Shown: positions 6,786 through 15,393 of the stretch, in pieces | Numbering within the stretch: position 1 is the first letter of the stretch | Layout: every line of letters starts with the position of its first letter | NCBI RefSeq assembly: GCF_000161455.1 | Contig: NZ_CM000745.1 | Location: 3,678,230-3,733,647, forward strand | DNA length: 55,418 nucleotides | Source: Bacillus pseudomycoides DSM 12442 | GTDB taxonomy: Bacteria; Bacillota; Bacilli; Bacillales; Bacillaceae_G | Direction: 5' to 3' | Notes under the pieces: model-generated | Told to the model about the DNA's origin: nothing | What the model saw: only the letters and a program-made list of their open reading frames with translations | Databases searched by the model: none | Made by a program: the position numbers and the translations under genes

Positions 6786-7925
6786 ATGACAGCAATTCGT
6801 TATGAATTTATTAAAACATGTAAACAAACGGGTGCCCGTTTAGGTCGCGTTCATACACCGCACGGCTCATTTGATACACCAACATTTATGCCAGTTGGTA
6901 CACTTGCGACAGTTAAAACAATGTCACCAGAAGAGTTAAAGGCGATGGATTCTGGCATTATTTTAAGTAATACGTATCATTTATGGCTTCGTCCAGGTCA
7001 TGAAATTGTACGTGAGGCAGGTGGATTACATAAATTTATGAACTGGGACCGTGCAATCTTAACGGATTCTGGTGGTTTCCAAGTGTTTAGTTTAAGTGAT
7101 TTCCGTCGTATTGAAGAAGAGGGGGTTCACTTCCGTAATCACTTAAATGGAGACAAGTTATTCTTATCACCAGAAAAAGCGATGGAGATTCAGAATGCAT
7201 TAGGTTCAGATATTATGATGGCATTTGATGAATGCCCACCGTTTCCTGCTACTTTTGAATATATGAAAAAATCTGTAGAACGTACGAGCCGCTGGGCAGA
7301 GCGTTGTTTAAAAGCTCACGAACGTCCACAAGATCAAGGGTTATTTGGGATTGTACAGGGCGGAGAGTTTGAAGAACTTCGTCGCCAAAGTGCGAAAGAT
7401 CTTGTTTCAATGGACTTCCCTGGTTATGCAGTAGGTGGATTATCAGTTGGGGAACCAAAGGATATTATGAACCGCGTACTGGAATTTACAACACCGCTTC
7501 TTCCAGACAATAAACCACGTTATTTAATGGGGGTAGGTTCTCCTGACTCATTAATTGATGGTGCAATTCGTGGTATTGATATGTTTGACTGCGTACTTCC
7601 AACTCGTATTGCTCGAAACGGTACATGTATGACAAGTCAAGGACGTCTTGTTGTGAAAAATGCGAAGTTTGCAAGAGACTTTGGCCCACTTGATCCAAAT
7701 TGTGATTGCTACACATGTAAAAATTATTCTCGTGCGTACATTCGTCACTTAATGAAGTGTGATGAAACATTCGGAATTCGGTTAACGTCTTATCACAACC
7801 TTCATTTTCTGTTAAACTTAATGGAGCAGGTGAGACAAGCCATTCGTGAAGACCGTCTTGGCGATTTTCGTGAAGAGTTCTTTGAACAATATGGCTTTAA
7901 TAAACCGAATGCTAAAAACTTCTAA
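6786..7925 (+). CDS. tgt: Queuine/preQ1 tRNA-guanine transglycosylase Tgt
   Basis: The 379-residue TIM-barrel enzyme swaps G34 for preQ1 in tRNAs with GUN anticodons. The substrate-binding Asp lies in ILTDSGGFQVFSL near residue 94, and the catalytic region MFDCVLPTRIARNGT is near 265. The zinc site CDCYTC followed by a distal His (YIRHLMKCDE) lies near 305-335. Length and motifs are normal. AAAAGGAG lies upstream, and only 14 nt separate it from queA. Confidence 0.97.
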   Translation: MTAIRYEFIKTCKQTGARLGRVHTPHGSFDTPTFMPVGTLATVKTMSPEELKAMDSGIILSNTYHLWLRPGHEIVREAGGLHKFMNWDRAILTDSGGFQVFSLSDFRRIEEEGVHFRNHLNGDKLFLSPEKAMEIQNALGSDIMMAFDECPPFPATFEYMKKSVERTSRWAERCLKAHERPQDQGLFGIVQGGEFEELRRQSAKDLVSMDFPGYAVGGLSVGEPKDIMNRVLEFTTPLLPDNKPRYLMGVGSPDSLIDGAIRGIDMFDCVLPTRIARNGTCMTSQGRLVVKNAKFARDFGPLDPNCDCYTCKNYSRAYIRHLMKCDETFGIRLTSYHNLHFLLNLMEQVRQAIREDRLGDFREEFFEQYGFNKPNAKNF

Positions 7926-7952
7926 TACATAATTTAAAAGGAGGAACAAAAG

Positions 7953-8213
7953 ATGAATCCAGGTATGATGAATATTGTCATGATTGTTGCGATGTTTGCG
8001 ATTTTCTATTTCTTATTAATTCGCCCGCAGCAAAAGCGTCAAAAGGCAGTAGCACAAATGCAAAGTGAAATCCAAAAAGGTGATGCTATCGTAACAATCG
8101 GTGGCTTACACGGCACAATTGAATCGGTAGATGACACTACGATTGTTATTAAATCTGGTGGTTCACACTTAACATTCGATCGCAATGCGATTCGTGAAGT
8201 TGTGAAGAAGTAA
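7953..8213 (+). CDS. yajC: Preprotein translocase subunit YajC
   Basis: The 86-residue protein has one N-terminal transmembrane helix (about residues 5-22) followed by the family signature LIRPQQKRQKA and the GDAIVTIGGLHGTIESV domain. YajC associates with SecDF-YidC and the SecYEG channel; secDF itself lies 3.7 kb downstream. AAAAGGAGG lies upstream. A strong terminator directly after marks the end of the ruvA-yajC group. Confidence 0.93.
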   Translation: MNPGMMNIVMIVAMFAIFYFLLIRPQQKRQKAVAQMQSEIQKGDAIVTIGGLHGTIESVDDTTIVIKSGGSHLTFDRNAIREVVKK

Positions 8214-8217
8214 TAGT

Positions 8218-8246
8218 AAAAAGCCCTGCGAATGCAGGGCTTTTTC
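8218..8246. terminator. Bidirectional intrinsic terminator after yajC
   Basis: GCCCTGC and GCAGGGC form a perfect 7-bp GC-rich stem, extended by A and T runs on both sides, with a GAAT loop. It ends both yajC and the convergent yrzE-type gene. Confidence 0.88.
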
Positions 8247-8628
8247 AATCTGTACGCTTTGACATATTAACGCCGAATATGCCTCCGAGTGTACTTACCC
8301 CCATTAACCCAAGTTGATAAAGAAGCTGTGAATTAGATAATGCGTGAGAGAAACCTAAGTAATTAACGAGAAAAACAAGAATGGCAAAGATAAGTCCGGT
8401 TGTGAATCCGACGAACCATCCTTTTCCTTGCGCTTTTTTGCCAGCGATAAACCCGGATATGAGCATGGAAAGAAGAGCGAGTATAAAAATGGTTATAGCC
8501 AATGTTCCTTCACTTATATCTGTAAACTTTAATAAAAGAGCAATCAACATACTTGTAATAGAAGCCAATATTAATAAAGTGATAATCCCAAATCCGATTG
8601 CTGTAGATAATTTTTTCGTTCCATCCAT
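8245..8628 (-). CDS. yrzE: YrzE/TIGR04086 family membrane protein
   Basis: The 127-residue protein has four predicted transmembrane helices (about 10-32, 42-60, 72-92, 101-121) and the short GFIAGKKAQGKGWFVGFTTG motif between helices two and three. This fits the TIGR04086 membrane family. It has no known function. The ATG has AGGGGGA 7 nt upstream. Its stop codon overlaps the yajC terminator. In B. subtilis yrzE lies in the same neighbourhood between yajC and yrbG. Confidence 0.75.
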   Translation of the reverse strand: MDGTKKLSTAIGFGIITLLILASITSMLIALLLKFTDISEGTLAITIFILALLSMLISGFIAGKKAQGKGWFVGFTTGLIFAILVFLVNYLGFSHALSNSQLLYQLGLMGVSTLGGIFGVNMSKRTD

Positions 8629-8741
8629 TATGATTCCCCCTTTTTAATACAAGCATATTTTCATTTTTGATAAGTTAGACTAGTTTCTTTTTTATAGGGA
8701 AACCTATGAGTAGAAAATGTTTAAAAAAGGAGAAAAAAGTA

Positions 8742-9398
8742 ATGGAATGGCTATCGATAATTGGACGGACGATGCTTTTATATGTTGTGATTTTAATTAT
8801 CTTTCGCCTTATGGGAAAACGCGAAATTGGAGAACTTAGTGTATTAGATTTAGTGGTTTTTATTATGCTTGGTGAGATGGCTGTGGTCGCAATTGAAAAT
8901 ACAGATAAGTCTCTTTGGCATCAACTTGTTCCTATGGTATTGCTCATGGCTGTACAAATAACTTTATCGATGGTTTCTTTAAAAAATCAGCGTATTCGTC
9001 ATTTAATAGAAGGTGAGCCAGCTATTATTGTGAATGCAGGAAAAATTGATGAGAAACAGATGCGGAAGCAACGCTATAATATAGACGACTTAATGATGCA
9101 ATTACGTGAGCAGGGAGTTGGAGATATAAGAGATGTAGAGTATGCTATTTTAGAGCCATCTGGAAAATTATCTGTCTTTCAAAAACAAAAAAGTAAGAAG
9201 AGTAAAAATGATACACCGCTGTTTTCGCTTCCTTTAATTATTGATGGGGAAATTCAATATAAACATTTACAGATGATTGAGCATTCGGATGGCTGGCTAG
9301 TAGAGAAATTAAAAAACTTAGGGCATAACGATGTGAAAAAAATTTTGTATTGTAGTTTTCAAAATGGACAGTTTTTTGTCGATGTGAAAGAGAAGTAA
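8742..9398 (+). CDS. yrbG: DUF421 (YetF-type) membrane protein
   Basis: The 218-residue protein has three N-terminal helices (about residues 4-22, 32-52, 58-78) with the conserved RLMGKREIGELSVLDLVVFIMLG segment, then the cytoplasmic alpha/beta DUF421 domain starting at EGEPAIIVNAGKID and including YNIDDLMMQLREQGVGDIRDVEYAILEPSGKLSVF. A second such unit follows near 172 (PLFSLPLIIDGEIQYKHL). The family includes YetF and SpoVA-associated proteins; no activity is known. AAAGGAG lies 9 nt before the chosen ATG. The position between yrzE and spoVB fits yrbG. Confidence 0.8.
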   Translation: MEWLSIIGRTMLLYVVILIIFRLMGKREIGELSVLDLVVFIMLGEMAVVAIENTDKSLWHQLVPMVLLMAVQITLSMVSLKNQRIRHLIEGEPAIIVNAGKIDEKQMRKQRYNIDDLMMQLREQGVGDIRDVEYAILEPSGKLSVFQKQKSKKSKNDTPLFSLPLIIDGEIQYKHLQMIEHSDGWLVEKLKNLGHNDVKKILYCSFQNGQFFVDVKEK

Positions 9399-9429
9399 AG
9401 GCTTGCCAGACTAGAGGCAAGCCTATTTA
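9399..9429. terminator. Intrinsic terminator after the DUF421 gene
   Basis: AGGCTTGCC and GGCAAGCCT form a perfect 9-bp stem with an 8-nt loop. The T run after it is short, so termination may be partial. Confidence 0.6.
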
Positions 9430-9485
9430 CCCAGCTATTTGCGGATAGTGGGGATGGAGAATCCTCTACTGAGTAAAGTTTCACT

Positions 9486-11045
9486 TTATTTTGAAATCAA
9501 AAGTTTACGAACAATAGGAATACGTCGTAATTCTTCTTTACGAATCAGTTTAAAAATAAGAAGAAGCAGAATATAAAGGATAGTGGTTAGTGTAATTTCC
9601 CATAATGTTTGTATGCCAAGTGAATGTGAAAAAACAATATATTTATGAAGATAGAATCCGAAAGCTCCTGCAATGGCAATCGTAATTCCCCCGAAAATAT
9701 AATCTCTCATGTAAATTGTAAATGTAATTTTTTTTAAGACGGTAGCGTAGTGAAGGAATGTTACCGTCACAATGTTAGCGGCAATTGCAAGTGCGACCCC
9801 CATCATTTGAAATTCTGGACGTGAAGCGAGTAAGAAAATAACGAGCAGTTTTACAATGGCTCCGATAAACGTGTTCATCATCGCGGCGCGTGCTAAGTTT
9901 AAAGCTTGCAAAACAGATGTAAGGGGGCTTTGAAAATAGTGAAATAAAAAGCATGGTGCAAGTAATTGAATGAATGCAGTTGCGCTGTCTGAACCGTACA
10001 TGAGAGTTAAAACAGGTGAAGCAAATACATAAAGAATAACGACTGACCACCCTCCAGTAATTAAAGAAATGCGGAGCGCTTGTTGCAGACGGTGTTCTAC
10101 TAATCGATGTTGTTTTTTTGCCATTGCTTCACTAATGGATGGTACGAGTGCTGTAGAAAGCGCATATGTAATAAAGGCTGGCAATGATAAGAGAGGAAAT
10201 GCATAGCCGTTTAATATGCCGTATTGCTGTGTAGCAACTGAAGCCGCAACACCAGCTAGCGCTAAGCTTTGCATAACGATAATTGGTTCGAAAAAATAAG
10301 AGACTGATCCAATTAAGCGACTTCCTGTAGTTGGAAGTGCAATTTCCATAAGTGAATGAAAAGTATGTTTACTTTCTTTGACAGTGTTTAGAAAACCAGT
10401 TCGTATAGAAAGATGTTTTTCACGCTGAAATAAAGTAAGTAAGAATAATAAAGAAGCAACTTCCCCAAGAACAGCTGATAACATTGCACCTGCAGCGGCG
10501 TATTCAACACCGTAAGGTAAAAATAACCGAATACATACGGCAATAATGGTAATACGGACAACTTGTTCTAACACTTGTGCATATGCGCTTGGTTTCATAT
10601 TTTGTTTTCCTTGGAAATAGCCGCGCAAAACAGAGGAAACCGCAATAACAGGAACGACAGGTAAAATTGCCATTAGTGGATAGTACGTTCTTTTATCCGT
10701 TAATAAAGTTTCAGCTAAGATGGGCGTTAGAAGCATGATGCCGATTGTTAAGATAATACTAATAACGGATGTAACAGCTAATGATACTGTTAATATTCTC
10801 TTTACTTTTTGTTTGTCATTTACTGCTTCCGCCTCTGCAACGAATTTTGCAATGGCAACAGGAAGTCCGATTTGTGTTAATGTAATTGCTAAAATAAAGG
10901 TGGGGACAGCCATCATGTAAAGACCGACGCCTTCTTCTCCTAAAATACGCGCCATTACAATTCGGTTTATGAACCCGAGAATTTTTGTAATAAAACCAGC
11001 TAGCATTAAAATAAATGCACCTCGTAAAAAGCTTTGTCTCGTCAT
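9486..11045 (-). CDS. spoVB: Stage V sporulation protein B, MOP-superfamily lipid II flippase-like
   Basis: The 519-residue polytopic protein has about 14 hydrophobic segments and starts with the SpoVB signature SFLRGAFILMLAGFITKILG, then RIVMARILGEEGVGLYMMA. It belongs to the polysaccharide exporter/MurJ superfamily and acts in the mother cell during spore cortex synthesis, probably moving lipid-linked cortex precursor. AGGAGA lies 7 nt before the ATG. Its minus-strand orientation between yrbG and comN matches B. subtilis. A sigma-E-like promoter is seen upstream. Confidence 0.9.
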   Translation of the reverse strand: MTRQSFLRGAFILMLAGFITKILGFINRIVMARILGEEGVGLYMMAVPTFILAITLTQIGLPVAIAKFVAEAEAVNDKQKVKRILTVSLAVTSVISIILTIGIMLLTPILAETLLTDKRTYYPLMAILPVVPVIAVSSVLRGYFQGKQNMKPSAYAQVLEQVVRITIIAVCIRLFLPYGVEYAAAGAMLSAVLGEVASLLFLLTLFQREKHLSIRTGFLNTVKESKHTFHSLMEIALPTTGSRLIGSVSYFFEPIIVMQSLALAGVAASVATQQYGILNGYAFPLLSLPAFITYALSTALVPSISEAMAKKQHRLVEHRLQQALRISLITGGWSVVILYVFASPVLTLMYGSDSATAFIQLLAPCFLFHYFQSPLTSVLQALNLARAAMMNTFIGAIVKLLVIFLLASRPEFQMMGVALAIAANIVTVTFLHYATVLKKITFTIYMRDYIFGGITIAIAGAFGFYLHKYIVFSHSLGIQTLWEITLTTILYILLLLIFKLIRKEELRRIPIVRKLLISK

Positions 11046-11089
11046 GATCTTCTCCTACCTTCTCAAAATCAATGGAATGATTTACAATA

Positions 11090-11119
11090 ATTTATATGCA
11101 CGTATGAGACAAGAATGAC
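11090..11119 (-). promoter_or_regulatory. Possible sigma-E promoter of spoVB
   Basis: On the minus strand GTCATTCT, a 13-nt spacer and CATATAAAT resemble the sigma-E consensus (-35 with ATA/TCAT core, -10 CATACA-T). Its position about 45 nt upstream of spoVB and the mother-cell role of the gene support it. Confidence 0.4.
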
Positions 11120-11263
11120 AAGCATTTAAGAGGATGCGCTTATAAAGTAAGACTTTCATGGGAAAGAGCAGAGCGATAAAACCCTTAAAGACAGTTATTG
11201 CTGTCCATTAGAGCGGGATGAAAAGCGACTTTTCGTGCTGAAATCAGAAGGAGATGTGATGGA

Positions 11264-11548
11264 ATGATTGAAAAAGAAGATTTGGTAGAAGCTTACCGCG
11301 GACAGTTACAAGTCGTTTTAGAGAGCAAATTAGAAGAATTCCAAATGTTTGGCTATGATCGAGTGACTGTTAATGATATTTGGAAATGTTTAAAAAGTAA
11401 AAAGTGGAAAAAAGTAAAAAGTGAAGTTAGATTGTATGAGCTTGTGAATGATGTGCTAACATTAACAGCAAATGAGTACATGACATATTTAACAGTAGAA
11501 GCGTATCAAGCGCCACTTTGGTCATTTGAAGAATATGAAAATAAATAA
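11264..11548 (+). CDS. comN: ComN-type post-transcriptional regulator (YrzD)
   Basis: The 94-residue soluble protein is charged and helical, with LVEAYRGQLQVVLESKLEEFQMFGYDRVTVNDIWKCL-type sequence characteristic of the post-transcriptional regulator family PF13797. In B. subtilis ComN (YrzD) controls comE mRNA accumulation and localisation at division sites and poles. AAGGAG lies 10 nt before the ATG. It occupies the same place between spoVB and secDF as in B. subtilis. Roughly 200 nt of sequence between it and spoVB hold the sigma-E-like spoVB promoter and nothing else clear. Confidence 0.78.
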   Translation: MIEKEDLVEAYRGQLQVVLESKLEEFQMFGYDRVTVNDIWKCLKSKKWKKVKSEVRLYELVNDVLTLTANEYMTYLTVEAYQAPLWSFEEYENK

Positions 11549-11558
11549 CCGACTGTAA

Positions 11559-11587
11559 TTGGTTTGTTCTTCCTTTTGCAGTATAAT
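11559..11587 (+). promoter_or_regulatory. Strong sigma-A promoter of the secDF leader
   Basis: TTGGTT, a 17-nt spacer and a perfect TATAAT are seen, with the start site near 11594. The secDF start codon lies about 300 nt further on, leaving a long untranslated leader. Confidence 0.65.
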
Positions 11588-11614
11588 GATAGGTATTGAT
11601 AAAGAGGAATGTAT

Positions 11615-11659
11615 ATGTCAGAGATTTTAAGTAAAGGAGGTAGGAAGCAGAAGTCATAA
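11615..11659 (+). CDS. Possible 14-residue leader peptide in the secDF leader
   Basis: The ORF reads MSEILSKGGRKQKS and starts about 20 nt after the predicted transcription start. GAGGAA lies 5 nt before the ATG. It has no hydrophobic segment, so it does not look like a secretion-monitoring arrest peptide; the basic C-terminal end is its only mark. It may be fortuitous. Confidence 0.25.
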   Translation: MSEILSKGGRKQKS

Positions 11660-11723
11660 AAATTTGTAGTAAGATATAGGTTGCAGCCCAGCGTCTAAAA
11701 TGTAGAACTGAGGTTTTGCCTAT

Positions 11724-11819
11724 ATGGCTAGTATGAAAGTTGAAAATTCACAGAAAGGAAGCCTACTAACTAGACAAGTGCAGAAGTGTAAAGGAATGCC
11801 TGTGAATAAACAGAAATAG
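11724..11819 (+). CDS. Possible 31-residue upstream ORF in the secDF leader
   Basis: The ORF starts MASMKVENSQKGSLLTRQVQ and ends with a basic PVNKQK tail. GAGG lies 10 nt before its ATG. Its coding stretch runs through the 5' arm of the second leader helix, so translating ribosomes would disrupt that helix. No family is recognised, and coding status is unproven. Confidence 0.2.
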   Translation: MASMKVENSQKGSLLTRQVQKCKGMPVNKQK

Positions 11820-11894
11820 TTGTTACAGGAAATTGTCTAGCGTAAATGAATGATATGATTTGTTTATGGTTTTAGTAGCAGAAAGAAGGTACAT

Positions 11895-14159
11895 ATGGCA
11901 AAGCGTGGTACTAGAATCGTCGCCTTTTTTCTCATCGTTTTATTAATCGGTGGAATTATTGGCGCGACAGGAAAAAACATAACAAAAGGAATTAGTCTTG
12001 GACTAGACCTTCGCGGTGGCTTTGAGATTTTATATGAAGTAAAGCCAGCGAAAAAAGGTGATAAAATTGATCGAGACGTACTTGTAAGTACAGTAGGTGC
12101 TCTTGAAAACCGTGTCAATGTTCTCGGTGTTAGTGAGCCGAACATTCAAATTGAAGGGGAAGATCGAATTCGTGTACAGCTTGCTGGCGTACAAGATCAG
12201 CAAAAAGCACGTGAAATTTTATCTACGCAAGCGAAATTAACATTTCGTGATGTGAATGATAACCTTCTCATGGATGGAGCAGATTTAAAAGGCGGAGGAG
12301 CGAAGCAAACGTTTGATGAACAAGGGCGACCAAGCGTTGGGCTTACACTGAAAAGTGCTGATAAATTCCGCGAAGTAACTGAAAAAATATCTAAAATGCC
12401 TCCACCAACAAACTTAATGGTGATTTGGCTTGATTTTGAAGAAGGTAAAGATTCGTATAAAGCAGAAGCTGCAAAACCAAATCCGAAATTCTTATCAGCA
12501 GCAACAGTAAACCAAGTGTTTAATCAAGCTGAAGTTTCAATCGTAGGTGGAAACTTTACGGTTGAAAGTGCGAAACAACTTTCATCTTTATTAAATGCAG
12601 GTGCACTTCCTGTTGATTTAAAAGAAATGTATTCAACATCTGTTGGAGCGAAATTTGGTGAACAAGCATTGCAGGAAACAATTTTTGCTAGTGCAATCGG
12701 GATTGCTCTTATCTTCCTATTTATGCTTGTATTCTACCGCTTACCAGGTTTAGTAGCGGTCATTATGTTAGGTTTATATATTTTCGTAACATTGCTTGTC
12801 TTTAATTGGATGCATGCAGTCCTTACACTGCCAGGTATTGCAGCACTGGTGCTCGGGGTTGGTATTGCGGTTGACGCGAATATCATTACGTACGAGCGGC
12901 TGAAGGAAGAGTTACGAATTGGTAAATCGATGATGTCTGCATATCGCGCGGGTAACCACCGTTCGTTAGCAACGATTTTAGATGCGAACATTACAACAAT
13001 TGCAGCAGCTGGGGTGTTATTCGTTTATGGTAATAGCTCTGTAAAAGGGTTCGCAACGAGTTTAATTGTAAGTATTTTAGTTGGTTTCATTACGAACGTA
13101 TTCGGTACTCGTTTCTTACTTGGATTACTTGTGAAAAGCCGTTACTTCGATAAGAAAATGTCTTATTTCGGTGTGAAACAGAGGGAAATTATTCCATTGT
13201 CAAAAGGTGTAGAACATGCGCCAACAAGATTTGACCGTATTAACTTTGTAAATATCGGTCACAAGTTCTTCTTATTCTCAGTTGTAGTTGTTATTGCTGG
13301 AGCAATTATACTACCAATTTTCAAAATGAACCTTGGAATTGACTTTGCAAGTGGTACACGTATGGACTTGCAGTCAAAACAAGCGATTAGTGTAGATCAA
13401 GTTCAAAAAGATTTACATGAGTTAAAAATTGATGTAAAAAAAGAGGATATTGTACCAACAGGTGATGACAATAAAGGATTTGCGGTTCGTACAATTGGTG
13501 TTTTATCGAAAGATGAAATTGCAAAAGCAAAAACATTCTTCCATGATAAATATGGGACAGATCCGAATGTAAGTACAGTTTCGCCGACAATCGGGAAAGA
13601 GATTGCACGAAATGCATTTATCGCGGTTCTGATTGCTTCAGCGGTTATCATTTTATATGTGAGTATTCGTTTCCGTTTCACATATGCGTTATCTGCCGTA
13701 TTAGCATTGTTACATGATGCGTTCGTTATGATTGTTGTGTTTAGCGTATTCCGATTGGAAGTAGATTTAACGTTTATCGCTGCGGTATTAACAATTATTG
13801 GTTATTCTATCAATGACTCGATTGTTACCTTTGACCGAAACCGTGAGTTATACAAACAGAAAAAACGAATTCGTGATTTGAAAGATTTAGAAGAAATCGT
13901 AAACTCAAGTATTCGTCAAACAATTGGTCGTTCCATTAATACAGTTTTAACTGTATTGTTCCCAGTTATTGCACTGCTGATCTTCGGTAGTGAATCACTG
14001 CGAAACTTCTCACTTGCATTAATGGTTGGATTAGTTGTAGGTACGTATTCTTCTGTTTTCGTTGCTTCTCAAATCTGGCTAATGCTTGAAAATCGCCGAT
14101 TGAAAAAAGGAAAAGGCAAGAAAAAAGTAGAAACTGAAGTATCTGAACCACAAGTATAA
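11895..14159 (+). CDS. secDF: Protein translocase SecDF (fused SecD and SecF)
   Basis: The 754-residue protein fuses SecD (about 1-425) and SecF (about 450-740) in one chain, as usual in Bacillus. Each half has six transmembrane helices: the first, a large extracytoplasmic domain, then five more. SecD signatures GISLGLDLRGGFEILYEV near 35 and GVGIAVDANIITYERLKEEL near 317 are present, as are SecF motifs MNLGIDFASGTRMDL near 477 and TIIGYSINDSIVTFDRNRE near 633. SecDF uses the proton gradient to pull exported proteins from the SecYEG channel. The ATG has AAGAAGG 5 nt upstream. Confidence 0.96.
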   Translation: MAKRGTRIVAFFLIVLLIGGIIGATGKNITKGISLGLDLRGGFEILYEVKPAKKGDKIDRDVLVSTVGALENRVNVLGVSEPNIQIEGEDRIRVQLAGVQDQQKAREILSTQAKLTFRDVNDNLLMDGADLKGGGAKQTFDEQGRPSVGLTLKSADKFREVTEKISKMPPPTNLMVIWLDFEEGKDSYKAEAAKPNPKFLSAATVNQVFNQAEVSIVGGNFTVESAKQLSSLLNAGALPVDLKEMYSTSVGAKFGEQALQETIFASAIGIALIFLFMLVFYRLPGLVAVIMLGLYIFVTLLVFNWMHAVLTLPGIAALVLGVGIAVDANIITYERLKEELRIGKSMMSAYRAGNHRSLATILDANITTIAAAGVLFVYGNSSVKGFATSLIVSILVGFITNVFGTRFLLGLLVKSRYFDKKMSYFGVKQREIIPLSKGVEHAPTRFDRINFVNIGHKFFLFSVVVVIAGAIILPIFKMNLGIDFASGTRMDLQSKQAISVDQVQKDLHELKIDVKKEDIVPTGDDNKGFAVRTIGVLSKDEIAKAKTFFHDKYGTDPNVSTVSPTIGKEIARNAFIAVLIASAVIILYVSIRFRFTYALSAVLALLHDAFVMIVVFSVFRLEVDLTFIAAVLTIIGYSINDSIVTFDRNRELYKQKKRIRDLKDLEEIVNSSIRQTIGRSINTVLTVLFPVIALLIFGSESLRNFSLALMVGLVVGTYSSVFVASQIWLMLENRRLKKGKGKKKVETEVSEPQV

Positions 14160-14186
14160 AGGTTAGAACAGAACATATAAAAAGAT

Positions 14187-14219
14187 GATGCCTCTTTACA
14201 TTAGAGGCATCTCTTTTTT
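14187..14219 (+). terminator. Intrinsic terminator of secDF
   Basis: GATGCCTCT and AGAGGCATC form a perfect 9-bp stem with a 7-nt loop, followed by TCTTTTTT. Confidence 0.9.
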
Positions 14220-14240
14220 CGTTTGTGGATACAATAAAGC

Positions 14241-14403
14241 GATACTTCCTTTAGCGTTTTTTGCTAAAGGTTAGTGGAACTAATCGGGGTGTTAGGGACA
14301 GTGAAACTTCCTTTAGCGGTTTTGTTAAAGGTTAGTAGAGCCAGTTACGGAGACTAGTGGGAAGTGATGCTTCTTTCATTATTTTTTGTAATAATAAAAA
14401 AGG
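14241..14403. repeat. Tandem 62-63 bp intergenic repeat, two clear units and one decayed unit
   Basis: Unit one and unit two share ACTTCCTTTAGCG and AAAGGTTAGT and are spaced 62 bp apart. Each carries a hairpin: CCTTTAGC with GCTAAAGG (14248-14270), and CCTTTAGC with GTTAAAGG (14310-14331). A third, strongly diverged unit begins near 14366 (GATGCTTCTTTC). The units fill the gap between secDF and the cation efflux gene. They look like a dispersed, non-coding hairpin repeat rather than regulatory DNA of either gene. Confidence 0.7.
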
Positions 14404-14431
14404 TAGTTTGAGAAAAGAAGGGATTTCAGTT

Positions 14432-15325
14432 ATGGAAAAAGATGAACGTTTTAAACAGGCCGAGTTTGGTGCCATTGTTGGAATCGTTGGAAATATTGTC
14501 TTAGCGATTGTAAAAGCGGTAATCGGCTATATTGGGAATAGTAAGGCGCTTTTAGCGGACGCAGTTCATTCAGCGTCAGATGTAGTTGGTTCGTTAGCTG
14601 TGTTTTTTGGATTGCGTGCAGCGAAGCAACCCCCCGATGAAGATCATCCGTATGGGCACGGAAAAGCGGAATCGATTTCAGCGATTATTGTTGCAGTGTT
14701 ATTATTTATTGTTGGGATTGAAATTGCGATTTCTTCTATAAAGGCTTTTACGCAGTACCTTGAACCACCGAAGGGAATTACAATTTTTGCGGTTATTCTT
14801 TCTATCGTGGTAAAAGAAGGGATGTTTCAGTATAAGTATCGATTAGGGAAACGGATAAATAGTGATGCAATTATTGCAAATGCATATGAGCACCGTTCAG
14901 ATGTGTTTTCTTCAATTGCAGCTTTAATCGGGATTTGTGCAGCTATTATCGGCAATAAACTAGGTTTAGATTGGCTTGTGTATGCCGATCCTGTTGCGGG
15001 ATTATTTGTTTCTCTACTTGTTGTAAAGATGGCATGGAGTATTGGAAGAGAAGCGATTCATACAACGCTTGATCATGTACTTCATGAAGAAGATGTTATT
15101 CCGCTAAGAGAATCAGTTCTTCAAGTGGAAGGTGTGAAAAAAATTGGTTCTTTGTATGCAAGAGAGCATGGACATTATGTCATTGTTGATATTAAAGTGT
15201 CTGTTGATCCATATATCACAGTGGAAGAGGGACATCGCATCGGGAAACATGTAAAAGAGGTATTGATGAAACAAGATAATGTACAAAATGTTTTTGTACA
15301 TATTAATCCGTATTCTCCTGATTGA
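14432..15325 (+). CDS. Cation diffusion facilitator (CDF) family metal efflux transporter
   Basis: The 297-residue protein has six transmembrane helices in the first 205 residues and a C-terminal ferredoxin-like cytoplasmic domain (about 210-295, VEGVKKIGSLYAREHGHYVIVDIKV). Metal-site residues are visible in LLADAVHSASDVVGS (near 42-56), HPYGHGKAES and, in helix five, NAYEHRSDVFSS. CDF proteins export Zn, Mn, Fe or Co by proton exchange. Its length and layout resemble Bacillus Mn exporters MneP/MneS, but the metal cannot be settled by reading. AAGAAGGG lies 9 nt before the ATG. It stands where B. subtilis has unrelated genes (yrvC, yrvD). Confidence 0.88.
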   Translation: MEKDERFKQAEFGAIVGIVGNIVLAIVKAVIGYIGNSKALLADAVHSASDVVGSLAVFFGLRAAKQPPDEDHPYGHGKAESISAIIVAVLLFIVGIEIAISSIKAFTQYLEPPKGITIFAVILSIVVKEGMFQYKYRLGKRINSDAIIANAYEHRSDVFSSIAALIGICAAIIGNKLGLDWLVYADPVAGLFVSLLVVKMAWSIGREAIHTTLDHVLHEEDVIPLRESVLQVEGVKKIGSLYAREHGHYVIVDIKVSVDPYITVEEGHRIGKHVKEVLMKQDNVQNVFVHINPYSPD

Positions 15326-15393
15326 TACGAAATAAGTAAATATTCATCTGTTTATGGAGATATTCAATCATAACTAATAGAGTTTGTATCATA

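Larger units (their letters stand above)
11594..11894 (+). promoter_or_regulatory. Long structured 5' leader of secDF
   Basis: The leader of about 300 nt has two long-range pairings: ATATAGG (11674-11680) with CCTATAT (11719-11725), and CTAGACAA (11770-11777) with TTGTCTAG (11833-11840), the latter enclosing CCTGT/ACAGG (11799-11829). CTAGT at 11728 can alternatively pair with ACTAG at 11769, which would compete with the second helix. Two short ORFs with ribosome binding sites lie inside. No T-rich terminator was seen, so any control is more likely translational or by mRNA stability. Confidence 0.4.

Noticed and set aside
7486..7770. Open minus-strand frame inside tgt
   Set aside because: It lies wholly inside an intact conserved gene, has no ribosome binding site and a composition expected of an antisense shadow.
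11660..11894. The secDF leader as a T-box or known riboswitch
   Set aside because: No AGGGTGG-type T-box sequence, no terminator and no familiar aptamer core could be found.
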